From FEN-1073 sp963780865 (GTDB lineage: Bacteria; Chloroflexota; Anaerolineae; Anaerolineales; RBG-16-64-43): 64,000 nucleotides of DNA. Location: the NCBI GenBank assembly GCA_963780865.1, contig CAWADT010000001.1, positions 116,880 through 180,879 on the forward strand, given 5' to 3'. The position numbers and the translations under genes are program-made. This document shows positions 1 to 7,705 of this stretch, piece by piece (within the stretch, counting starts at the first letter, position 1; each line of letters opens with the position of its first letter). Below the pieces are notes generated by a model. That model had not been told where the DNA came from and searched no databases. It saw nothing but the letters and a program-made list of their open reading frames with translations.

Positions 1-1121
1 AAAAAGCGGTCGGCCTCTCCGAACGGTTCGGCCCGCGCTAGAACGAGGGCGCCGATGACGGACGATCCCGCCGGCAGGGGAATCCCCGCCCAGGCGCCGG
101 CCCGCTCGCGCTGGGGAAGATTCCGAATCCGGCACGCTTCGGAGTAATCCCCGGCGCAAACGGTTTGGCCCGTGCGCACGACCTCTCCCGCCAGATCCTC
201 GGCAAGGGGAATCGGAACTCCCTCGCGCGCCTTGCGGCGTGTGCCGTCTTCGAAATAGAAGACGTAGGAGAGGGTGGAGGCCGTTCCGTCGGCCAAGGCG
301 ATCCGGAAGGACCGCGCCGGAACCAGGCGGAGGGTTTGCGATTGGAGCAGTTCCAGCAGCACGTCGAGATCGGCGGCGGAATGAATGATCCGGGAAAGCG
401 GAAGGAGAACGTCGCGCGCGTCGGCGTAGACGTTTTTCCCTCCTCCGTCCGCGGCCATCGCCCGTCCGGCCCACAACTGCAATAGGGACAGGTCGTCTTC
501 GGAGTATTTTCGATCGCGGCTGCGGGGTCCAAGAACCACAAACCCGTCCAGATGTCGGTCCCGGCGCAGGGCGACGACGGCCCGCGCCCCAAGGGTGAAC
601 AGCCGCGCGCGGTCGCCGAATAAATCGGGCGGCGGTTCGGGTCCGATCACGCGCGTTTCGGTGCTCGAAACCAGATTCTGGGCCAGGTCGCCGTCCGCGG
701 AAAAGGTCACATCCGTGGTGGGCGCCGAAAAAGTTTTTCCGTCGGCCTGGAGCCGATACAGGTGGAGGTGCGCGGGTGAAAACTTCTCCCCGATCCGGCG
801 GATGAAATCCGCGGTCGGATCCTCCGGAGCCGGATTGGCCAACCCCCGGCCGGGCATCTCGCGCTTGAAGGAATCCCCGGACGACCGGGCGGGAGTTTTC
901 TCAATCTGCCCGAGCAGCCCTCTTCGGATCGGCCAGAGGATCAGGGCCGAAAGGGCGATCATTCCCACCCGAATTAAAGTGGCGACGTTGGAAAAAACGG
1001 TTGTGATGAGGACGGCGCAACCAAAGACCAGCAGCAGGAAGCCGAGGTCCATGAAAAAAACATACCAATCGGAAACCGGGCTTCGGCGAGCGTTGGAGGG
1101 ACGGTCTCCCACGGGATTCAT
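1..1121 (-). CDS. Membrane-anchored GAF-domain sensor protein, C-terminus off the window
   Basis: An uninterrupted minus-strand frame starts at ATG 1121 and runs off the window edge, giving about 373 residues. It opens with a short basic tail and two hydrophobic segments (about residues 24-45 and 50-65). A first GAF-like region follows at about 110-235, ending in the typical pattern YSEDDLSLLQLWAGRA. A second GAF-like region starts near 250 and ends in GALVLARAEPFGEADRF. Two GAF domains after a transmembrane hairpin suggest a sensor histidine kinase, phosphatase or cyclase whose output domain lies beyond base 1; this cannot be decided here. It starts 12 nt after the stop of the LysM gene, so the two are probably cotranscribed. 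Confidence 0.72.
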   Translation of the reverse strand, partial: MNPVGDRPSNARRSPVSDWYVFFMDLGFLLLVFGCAVLITTVFSNVATLIRVGMIALSALILWPIRRGLLGQIEKTPARSSGDSFKREMPGRGLANPAPEDPTADFIRRIGEKFSPAHLHLYRLQADGKTFSAPTTDVTFSADGDLAQNLVSSTETRVIGPEPPPDLFGDRARLFTLGARAVVALRRDRHLDGFVVLGPRSRDRKYSEDDLSLLQLWAGRAMAADGGGKNVYADARDVLLPLSRIIHSAADLDVLLELLQSQTLRLVPARSFRIALADGTASTLSYVFYFEDGTRRKAREGVPIPLAEDLAGEVVRTGQTVCAGDYSEACRIRNLPQRERAGAWAGIPLPAGSSVIGALVLARAEPFGEADRF

Positions 1122-1133
1122 AGACGCTTGAAA

Positions 1134-2186
1134 TTATCGCGCGGGCAGGGTAAGCACCTGGCCGGGATAGATGGTATAGGGCCAGGATATTCCGTTGGCG
1201 CCGGCGATCGATGGCCAGTATAACCCGAACCGCCCGGCGATACCCGCCAGCGTGTCGCCCGCTTGGACGGTGTAGAGCGGCGGCGCGTCGGTTGAGGAAT
1301 CCGTTCCGGCCGTGGGCAAGGGCTGGGCCGGAGCGGCGGGCGCGCTTCCGGATACGAGCAGCTGCTGGCCCGGGTAGATCGTGTAGGGAGCGTACAGATT
1401 GTTCCACGCGGCCAGGTTCTCCCAGCCGATGCCGAATCGCGCGCCGATGCTCCGCAGGGTGTCGCCCGACTGGACGGAGTAATAGACCGGTTGCGGGGCA
1501 GCGGCCGGCGTTGCAGCGGAGCTTATCGGCGGCACGGGATTCGCCCCGCCGTAGACGATGGCCATGTTCCCCAGCACCGCCCACGAATTCAGGAACTGCG
1601 CCCGGTCGATCCGTTGCGCCAGACCCGTAAATGACTCGAGGACTGTATACGAGGACGGGTCGTATCCGAGAACGATCCCGGTGTGTTCGAAGGGAGCGGC
1701 CGCGTAGACCGTGCCGTCGGAAGAGGCCAGGGAAACAGCCGCGGCCGTCCGAAAACCGTAAATGTACCAGACGATCACGGGACGTCCGGACGCGATTTCG
1801 GATTGCAATTCGATTTCGGAGAGGTTATTGCGCGCCACCGCCGGGAGCCCGTATGCGCTCTGGAGCAACGCGGCCACCGGCGGGGCGTATACGCCGTATC
1901 CGCGCGGGGGCAGGTGGCCGGGCGAGTCGTCGACGTTTCCCACGAACCCGGTTCCGGGATTATCGGTTTTGGGGAGTTGCTGCAGGAAGGTGAGCTCGTC
2001 CACCGCCACGCCCCAGAAGCCGGCCCAATCCGCGGCCGAACGGGATTCGCAATCGAGAGATAACGCTTGCGGATGGCCGCCTATGCCGCTCACGGCCGCC
2101 GCCGGCGGGAGGTCGGATGCCCGCGCCGTTGAGGGCAGCAGTATGGCTGCAATCAGGATCGGCAGAATAAATGCGCGGCTGGACAT
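1134..2186 (-). CDS. Secreted C39-like peptidase domain protein with two LysM repeats
   Basis: 350 residues. A Sec signal peptide (residues 1-23, cut near TARAS) is followed by a C39_2-type cysteine-peptidase-like domain (about 36-214). Candidate catalytic residues are Cys46, in LSLDCESRSAADW, and His168, in EHTGIVLGYD. Two LysM repeats follow at about 235-278 and 304-348, separated by Pro/Ala/Thr linkers; LysM binds N-acetylglucosamine polymers such as peptidoglycan. The protein is probably a cell-surface peptidase or peptidoglycan-associated protein. Whether the peptidase is active is not shown. It lies directly upstream of the GAF-domain gene on the same strand. Confidence 0.8.
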   Translation of the reverse strand: MSSRAFILPILIAAILLPSTARASDLPPAAAVSGIGGHPQALSLDCESRSAADWAGFWGVAVDELTFLQQLPKTDNPGTGFVGNVDDSPGHLPPRGYGVYAPPVAALLQSAYGLPAVARNNLSEIELQSEIASGRPVIVWYIYGFRTAAAVSLASSDGTVYAAAPFEHTGIVLGYDPSSYTVLESFTGLAQRIDRAQFLNSWAVLGNMAIVYGGANPVPPISSAATPAAAPQPVYYSVQSGDTLRSIGARFGIGWENLAAWNNLYAPYTIYPGQQLLVSGSAPAAPAQPLPTAGTDSSTDAPPLYTVQAGDTLAGIAGRFGLYWPSIAGANGISWPYTIYPGQVLTLPAR

Positions 2187-2247
2187 ATTTGTATTGTAAG
2201 CTTTTCCCTAATTTCCGATCGAAAAAAATTCTATCTTCCACACTAGA

Positions 2248-2285
2248 CCTCTCCCTCCTTCCGTACTACGGGAAGGAGGGAGAGG
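2248..2285. repeat. Intergenic GC-rich palindrome (copy 1 of 7)
   Basis: A perfect 15-bp inverted repeat, CCTCTCCCTCCTTCC (2248-2262) with its complement at 2271-2285, around an 8-nt loop. It lies upstream of the LysM gene start. It has the same C-rich then G-rich layout as the palindromes at 11.0, 11.2, 14.7, 19.1, 23.1 and 56.4 kb. There is no T-run, so it is not a classic terminator. Confidence 0.7.
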
Positions 2286-2286
2286 A

Positions 2287-2728
2287 GAAGGAGAGGGTGG
2301 ATGGGATGGGACGTCGGCAAAGTAAACAATAGAAATAGAAAAATAGTAACTACTTCTATGAGGGCGTTGGTGTCAAGCCCTTAAGGAAGAAAAAGAAAAT
2401 ATTCCTCCCAATCTGCCGTGGTTTAAGCAGATGGACTTGCCTTCCTCGGGTCCTTTCCGGGCGTCCAGACACTCCGTTCTCGTCACCGGAATAGCTACTA
2501 GCTTCCTTTCAAGTCAAGGCAATTCTTCGCCAAGAACCAACTTCTATCCGTGCTGACCGGTCTCGGCCAGACACCGTATACTTCATGCGCCGCAAGGCGA
2601 TGGGTGAAGCCAATTCCAGGCAAACCCCATCTCAGTCGTCGGTCCCTGTTCGGAAACCCAGCAGTTACGCGGGCTGCCTGAAGTAACCTTCTCCGGATAA
2701 TGAATGCCGGGGCGAGAGTGGACACACT
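2287..2728 (-). other. Non-coding flank downstream of the IS110 transposase; possible element end with guide RNA
   Basis: No convincing gene. On the minus strand the roughly 230 nt after the transposase stop (2480-2728) are GC-rich and can form several short hairpins, for example CGCCTTGCGGCG near 2590. IS1111-type members of the IS110 family carry their bridge RNA 3' of the transposase, so this could be that RNA. This is inference only. Bases 2287-2480 show nothing beyond AT-rich spacer. Confidence 0.25.
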
Positions 2729-3883
2729 TTAAATGGGCTTTTGTTTTAGGATCGCCCCTGTGGGCATCACCCCCGTTTCCAGATAGCGCCAAAGCGCGAT
2801 CAACAATTTGCGCGCCAACGCCACAATCCCGATCCGCCTCAGACGCGCACTGCCCCTCCCAAATCGATCCGCATACCAGTGGCTTAGCTGGCTCTTGGGC
2901 TGGTAGCGCAACCAATCCCAGGCGATTTCGATCGCCATGGAGCAAATCTCAGGATTTCCGGACTTCCCAATCCCCTGTTCCTGGAAGGATCCTCCACTTT
3001 GGTATGGCATGGGGGTCAGCCCCGCTATTGCTCCGAGTTCCCGGCGGTTTTGAAATTTCCTCCAACCGAATAATTCCATCACGAACAACCAGGCGCTGTT
3101 TGGCCCGATCCCCCTCAGGGACATCAGCTGGCGGACCTGGTCCAGAGCTTCCCCTTTCCCTTCACGAATGGCTTTCTCCCTTTCCGTGTCCAACTCTTCA
3201 ATCTGTTGTTCCAGTGCCTTGGTCCGTTGATTTTCCCGCAATAACCGCTCTTGTAGTTTCACCGGCAAGGGATTTCCATCCCAAATCCGAACGTCTCCAA
3301 GCCGGTCGGAAAATTTCGTTCGCACACTCATTTTCACCCCCTGGCTGGCCAGCAATCCTTTGATCCGGTTGGTGTATTCCGTGTGGTCTTTCTTTAGGGC
3401 CGCCAATTCCCGGTGCAGTTGCCGGTCATCCTCCTCGGAGGCGCTTGGGACGTGCAGGATATGCCAGACCTTGGTTTCTCCCTCGTGATATCGGATCAGC
3501 ATCGTGAGCAGCTTGTTGGCATCCATCCGGTCGGTCTTCGCCCTTCTCGCCCGACGGTTTACTTCAATACTGGATGAATCGACTATTTGGTTGTCAATTC
3601 CCCGGCTCAGCAAATATCGATGCAGCCAGAAACCGTCACGGCCGGCCTCGTAACAACTGCGGATCGGGACGTCCAGTGGCAATCCAAACCGTTTCTTCGC
3701 CAGAAGGATCTCCTCTTCCAAGGCGCCCAGATCCCGGGCTTCGATCCGTCGTATCCGTGGCGGCTGACCAAATCCTACGCTAAATCCCAAGGTCCAAGTG
3801 TTCCAGCCCAGTTCAAATGCGAGATACAACGTCAACGTTGGTTTTGCGCTATACTCTGGTTTGCGGGTTGTTGCAGTGCGCAT
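2729..3883 (-). CDS. IS110-family transposase
   Basis: 384 residues from ATG 3883, chosen because AGGAGG lies 5 nt upstream; the open frame continues further 5' but has no other good ribosome site. The N-terminal DEDD RuvC-like domain begins LYLAFELGWNTW, a variant with Glu where many members have Asp. It continues through SCYEAGRDGFWLHRYL and RRARRAKTDRMDANKL. The C-terminal Transposase_20 region has LRGIGPNSAWLFVMELFGW and GAIAGLTPMPYQSGGS with the serine typical of the family. It is full length. IS110 elements move without terminal inverted repeats, guided by an element-encoded bridge RNA. The exact element ends are not resolved here. Confidence 0.9.
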   Translation of the reverse strand: MRTATTRKPEYSAKPTLTLYLAFELGWNTWTLGFSVGFGQPPRIRRIEARDLGALEEEILLAKKRFGLPLDVPIRSCYEAGRDGFWLHRYLLSRGIDNQIVDSSSIEVNRRARRAKTDRMDANKLLTMLIRYHEGETKVWHILHVPSASEEDDRQLHRELAALKKDHTEYTNRIKGLLASQGVKMSVRTKFSDRLGDVRIWDGNPLPVKLQERLLRENQRTKALEQQIEELDTEREKAIREGKGEALDQVRQLMSLRGIGPNSAWLFVMELFGWRKFQNRRELGAIAGLTPMPYQSGGSFQEQGIGKSGNPEICSMAIEIAWDWLRYQPKSQLSHWYADRFGRGSARLRRIGIVALARKLLIALWRYLETGVMPTGAILKQKPI

Positions 3884-3968
3884 CGCTTCCTCCTCTTGTT
3901 GGGGATACCAGGAAGTTTGCACGCAACGGCCCGCAAGTTCAACTACGCCCCCTGCATAGTATCTCAGA

Positions 3969-4160
3969 GGGGCTTCCGCCTTTGTACACGGATTGTCCCG
4001 TACGCATATGCCGCTCACGGGGCAGCCCGCCCCGGCTCCGCCGCGCGGGCCGGGGGCACCGAAAAGAGCCGATACACTGAAAAACAATATTTTTTTGTCC
4101 ATGAAAAATTCTCGGTGATTTCGGATTTTTTCCGTGGCTCGGTGTACGTTTTCCCTGACC
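3969..4160. repeat. Inverted repeat arm A flanking the Maf-PBP block
   Basis: This stretch matches the reverse complement of 7416-7552. Shared segments include GCCTTTGTACACGGATTG, CACCGAAAAGAGCCGA and CGGTGATTTCGGATTTTTTC, in the same order. Arm A carries about 70 extra GC-rich bases (about 3996-4055). The two arms bracket maf and the first penicillin-binding protein gene. Confidence 0.7.
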
Positions 4161-4258
4161 AAAGTAGTTATGAAAAAAAACATCCATGCGCTAAAAAAAA
4201 GCGCCAATTTGCCTTTGATACAATACCGGCTTGGCTGGCCGGGCTTTCCGGCGGCCGG

Positions 4259-4942
4259 ATGAAAAATATGCGATTAATTTTGGCGTCCGTTTCCCCGCGC
4301 CGGCGGGAATTGCTCCGGCAATGCGGCATCGACTGCGGGATCCAATCGGCAGAAACCGAGGAAACCGTGCGCGCGGGGGAGACTCCGGAAGAAACGGCCC
4401 TTCGGCTGGCCCGGGAGAAGGCGCTCGGCGTATTGCGTTCTTTAAAAGGAAGCGACGCCTGGATTTTGGCGGCGGATACCGTGGTGGCCGACGGTTCCGC
4501 GGTTCTGGGCAAACCCCGCGACGTGGAGCAGGCCAGGGAATATCTGCTGCGGCTGCGCGGGCGCGAGCACCGGGTGATCACCGGCGTGTGCCTGTTGCTC
4601 GCGCCGGCGGAAAAAGAACTCGCCGCGCTGGAACTCACCACGGTGCGCATGCGGGATTATTCTCCGCGTGAGGCGGAGGAATATCTGGCCAGCGGCGACG
4701 GCATGGATAAAGCCGGAGCGTACGCCATCCAAAATCCGGCCTTCCATCCGGTGGAAAGCTTGGGCGGGTGTTACACTAACGTCGTGGGGCTTCCCCTGTG
4801 CCGGGTATACGATCTTCTGGCGCGGGCGGGAGCAGAGCCGGCCCGGCCGCTTCCGGAAGGCTGCCGCGCGGGCGGGGCGTGCGGGTTCGATGAAAGGAAA
4901 TTTCCGCGTCCCGGGAAGGCGCGGAGGAGAGCATCGTTTTGA
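4259..4942 (+). CDS. maf: Maf-family nucleoside triphosphate pyrophosphatase
   Basis: 227 residues from ATG 4259 (a second ATG lies at 4268). Maf proteins hydrolyse non-canonical or modified nucleotides to monophosphates and are linked to septum and cell-shape control. The family signatures are clear: LILASVSPRRRELL at the N-terminus, AADTVVADGSAVLGKP, HRVITGVCL, and GYT-type DKAGAYAIQN followed by GGCYTNVVGLPL. The protein runs about 30 residues past the usual end as a low-complexity Gly/Arg tail. Its stop overlaps the TTG start of the following penicillin-binding protein, so the two genes are translationally coupled. Confidence 0.9.
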   Translation: MKNMRLILASVSPRRRELLRQCGIDCGIQSAETEETVRAGETPEETALRLAREKALGVLRSLKGSDAWILAADTVVADGSAVLGKPRDVEQAREYLLRLRGREHRVITGVCLLLAPAEKELAALELTTVRMRDYSPREAEEYLASGDGMDKAGAYAIQNPAFHPVESLGGCYTNVVGLPLCRVYDLLARAGAEPARPLPEGCRAGGACGFDERKFPRPGKARRRASF

Positions 4943-7218
4943 AGAAAATCATCGCCGTCATTGGAATCCTCCTGGTCCTCGCCGTCGGTGTATTCGTCAT
5001 TCGGCCATTGATCCTGCAGAAAAGCGCCGGTCTGCTGGGTTCGTCGACAAACACACAATCCCCCGTCGGCCTGGAAGTCACCCATACCCCAACCGCCGAA
5101 TCCGCCGCGCGGGCGTTCCTCGACGGGTGGCAGTCCGAAAATTACACCATGATGTATTCCCTGCTCACCCGCCTGACCCAGGACGGGATGACGCAGGATC
5201 AATTCCGCAAGGCCTACCAGGATGTGTCCGATACGGTCACGCTCCGGTCGCTCTCATACCGGATCCTCTCGGTGGAGGTGACCCCGTCCGATTCGACGGT
5301 CCTGTTCGAAGTCACCTTGCACACGATCCTCGTGGGGGACGTCACCCGCCAGGCCCGGATGCTGCTGAAGAATCAAAACGGCGAGTGGAAGGTGGCCTGG
5401 GACCAGCAGACGATCCTGCCGGAGCTGCAGAACGGCAACCAGCTGGTCATGCATCGGGATGCTCCCGCGCGCGGGAACATTTACGACCGGAACGGGCTGG
5501 CGCTGGCCGCCGAGGGCGACGCGGTGGAGATCGGCGTCATTCCGGGGCAGATCACGGACGAAGACACGATGCTCGCGTGCCTCTCGAAGGTGGTGAGCAA
5601 ACCCAGGGAATTGATCCGCACGATGTACGATTTCAACCACCCGGACTGGTATTTCCCCATCGGAGACGTCAACAAGGCGGATATCGGGGATGCCTGCCCC
5701 TTTGACACGCTCAGCCATATCGACGGAGTATCGGTGCGGGTGACTTCCCGCCGGTATTATTACGGCGGCGGCATCGCCTCGCACGTGGTCGGCTACATCC
5801 AGCAGCCGTCGCCGGAAAATAAAGCGCATTACCTTGCGCTCGGGTACGCCGGCGACGAGCTGGTCGGGGCCAGCGGCCTGGAGCAGTGGGGCGAGCAATA
5901 TCTGGCGGGGAAACAGGGCGGGAATCTGTACGTGGTCACATCCGCCGGGAGCTTCGTGAGCACGATCGCGGAATCCAAGCCGGAAGCGGCGATGGCCATC
6001 TACACCACGCTCGACCGCGACCTGCAGAGCCAGATCGAACAAACGGTGATGGGGCAGTTCACCGGCGCGGTGGTGGTGCTCAACCGCAACACCGGCGAGG
6101 TGCTGGCGATGATGTCGAGCCCGGGCTACGACAGCAACTACTTCAATCCGCAAAGCTACATCGGAACCAGCACCAACGAAGTCGAAAATATTCTATCCGA
6201 CCAGCGCCATCCTTTGCTTAACCGGGCGGCGCAAGGGTTGTACCCGCTGGGGTCGGTCTTCAAGATCATCACCATGGCGGCCGCGCTGCAATCCGGGCGA
6301 TTCACTTCGGGTTCCATCTACAACGACGTTGACGGGTATTTCCATGAGCTGCCCGGCTTCACCGGCACGGATTGGACGATCGAGCACGGTGTTGGCGCGT
6401 GGGGAAAAATCACCTTCGAACAGTGCCTGGAGCGTTCCTGCAATACCTGCTTCTGGCATGTCGCTTTGGATCTTTATAACAGCGGGTTAACTGATGCGGT
6501 TTCGAACATGGCTGCCGCCTTTGGCCTGGGGCAGAAGACCGGGATAATCGGCGTGGAGGACGAGACCGGACTGCTTCCCAATCCAGCCTGGAAGCAAACC
6601 GCCGGCCTCGGGGACTGGGACGGCGGCGACGCGCTCAACCAGGCCATCGGCCAGGGGTCGCTGGAGGTGACGCCGCTGCAAGTGGCGGATTTTGTCGCCG
6701 CGGTGGGCAACGGGGGCACGCTGTACGCGCCGCAAATTCTCTACTCCATCCGCCCGCCGATCGGCGATCCGGTCCTCACCTTCGCGCCGGAGACTCGCGG
6801 CACGCTGCCGGTGAGCCCGGAAAACCTGCAGGTAATCCAGAACGCGATGGGGGGCGTGATCACCGATAAAAACGGCACCGCGCGGTATCACTTCTATGGA
6901 ATCTCCGACATCTATAAAATCGCCGGCAAAACCGGAACGGCGCAGACCACCGCATACGATCTCCCGGACGCCTGGTTCGTCGCCTTCACCAACAATGCCT
7001 TCCCCGACAAACCGGACATCGCCGTAGTGGCGATCGTGGAACGAATCGGCGAAGGATCCACCTACGCCGCGCCGATGGTGCGCCGCATCCTGGAAATCTA
7101 TTTCCAGGGTCGGCCGGCCGCCCGCTATCCGTGGGAGTCCGACTTCGGCTTCCTCGGAACCAACACGCCGGTGGAGACCGAAACGCCGACGGAAACCGCA
7201 ATCGAACCCGCGCCATAG
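4939..7218 (+). CDS. Class B penicillin-binding protein (peptidoglycan transpeptidase), first paralogue
   Basis: 759 residues from TTG 4939, chosen because GGAGGAG lies just upstream and the same start context is used by the paralogue at 7706. One N-terminal membrane anchor (about 4-24). A MecA_N/NTF2-like domain (about 52-165) is followed by a dimerisation domain starting at ARGNIYDRNG. The transpeptidase domain (about 350-725) has all three active-site motifs: Ser439-Val-Phe-Lys442, Ser500-Cys-Asn502 and Lys664-Thr-Gly666. It should cross-link peptidoglycan outside the membrane. It ends in a Thr/Pro/Glu-rich tail. It overlaps maf by 4 bp. Confidence 0.9.
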   Translation: MKKIIAVIGILLVLAVGVFVIRPLILQKSAGLLGSSTNTQSPVGLEVTHTPTAESAARAFLDGWQSENYTMMYSLLTRLTQDGMTQDQFRKAYQDVSDTVTLRSLSYRILSVEVTPSDSTVLFEVTLHTILVGDVTRQARMLLKNQNGEWKVAWDQQTILPELQNGNQLVMHRDAPARGNIYDRNGLALAAEGDAVEIGVIPGQITDEDTMLACLSKVVSKPRELIRTMYDFNHPDWYFPIGDVNKADIGDACPFDTLSHIDGVSVRVTSRRYYYGGGIASHVVGYIQQPSPENKAHYLALGYAGDELVGASGLEQWGEQYLAGKQGGNLYVVTSAGSFVSTIAESKPEAAMAIYTTLDRDLQSQIEQTVMGQFTGAVVVLNRNTGEVLAMMSSPGYDSNYFNPQSYIGTSTNEVENILSDQRHPLLNRAAQGLYPLGSVFKIITMAAALQSGRFTSGSIYNDVDGYFHELPGFTGTDWTIEHGVGAWGKITFEQCLERSCNTCFWHVALDLYNSGLTDAVSNMAAAFGLGQKTGIIGVEDETGLLPNPAWKQTAGLGDWDGGDALNQAIGQGSLEVTPLQVADFVAAVGNGGTLYAPQILYSIRPPIGDPVLTFAPETRGTLPVSPENLQVIQNAMGGVITDKNGTARYHFYGISDIYKIAGKTGTAQTTAYDLPDAWFVAFTNNAFPDKPDIAVVAIVERIGEGSTYAAPMVRRILEIYFQGRPAARYPWESDFGFLGTNTPVETETPTETAIEPAP

Positions 7219-7415
7219 AGAATCTCGTTCGAATCCAGCCGCAGCCGCAACAAGCTCACTCAGGCGCCGAAAGAATTCGAAATGATGGGCGGGATCAGAT
7301 AATCCGGCAAATCTTTTCGCGTAACTCCAAAGTCTTCGTGCAATAACCAAAATCGGTAAAAAAACGAGAAAGCACACAGAAAATATCGATAAAGATTAAT
7401 TGGCAACAACTCAGG

Positions 7416-7552
7416 TCGGTAAAAACGTACACCGAAACACGGAAAAAATCCGAAATCACCGAAAAATTTTCTTTGGTAAAGAAGGACAACCTAATGTTTT
7501 TCAGTGCATTCGGCTCTTTTCGGTGCAATCCGTGTACAAAGGCGGATGCCCC
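7416..7552. repeat. Inverted repeat arm B flanking the Maf-PBP block
   Basis: Reverse-complement match to 3969-4160, shorter by one GC-rich insert. It lies between the two penicillin-binding protein genes. The preceding 7219-7415 is spacer in which I see no gene. Confidence 0.68.
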
Positions 7553-7594
7553 GTTGAGTAGATACATTTATTGTTAATACATATATTCCTCTTC

Positions 7595-7705
7595 CCCTCG
7601 CTGGAATTCGCCGTCGGGTGTTACACTTGCGCGGATGGGCATCCCGCACGCCGCGAATTCACTCCCGGGGAACATATTCGGCGGAGTGCGGAGGAGAGGT
7701 TCGTT
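7595..7705 (+). pseudogene. Probable remnant of a duplicated maf 3' end
   Basis: The in-frame sequence upstream of the second PBP reads GCYTCADGHPARREF, close to GCYTNVVGLPLC of Maf. At DNA level CGGGTGTTACACT is shared, and the last 30 bases before the start codon share a GCGGAGGAGAG ribosome site with the maf-PBP junction. This is what remains if a segment holding the maf 3' end and PBP was duplicated in tandem and the maf part decayed. Confidence 0.45.

Noticed and set aside
901..1584. Minus-strand open frame of 227 residues
   Set aside because: Arg/His-rich shadow overlapping both the LysM gene and the GAF gene, which have clear domain support.
2498..3363. Plus- and minus-strand ORFs overlapping the transposase
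   Set aside because: Frame shadows of the transposase and its flank, with no domain pattern.
3587..4258. N-terminal extension of Maf by over 200 residues
   Set aside because: The extension lies in IS110 and repeat DNA on the wrong strand, with no family match; Maf starts normally at 4259.
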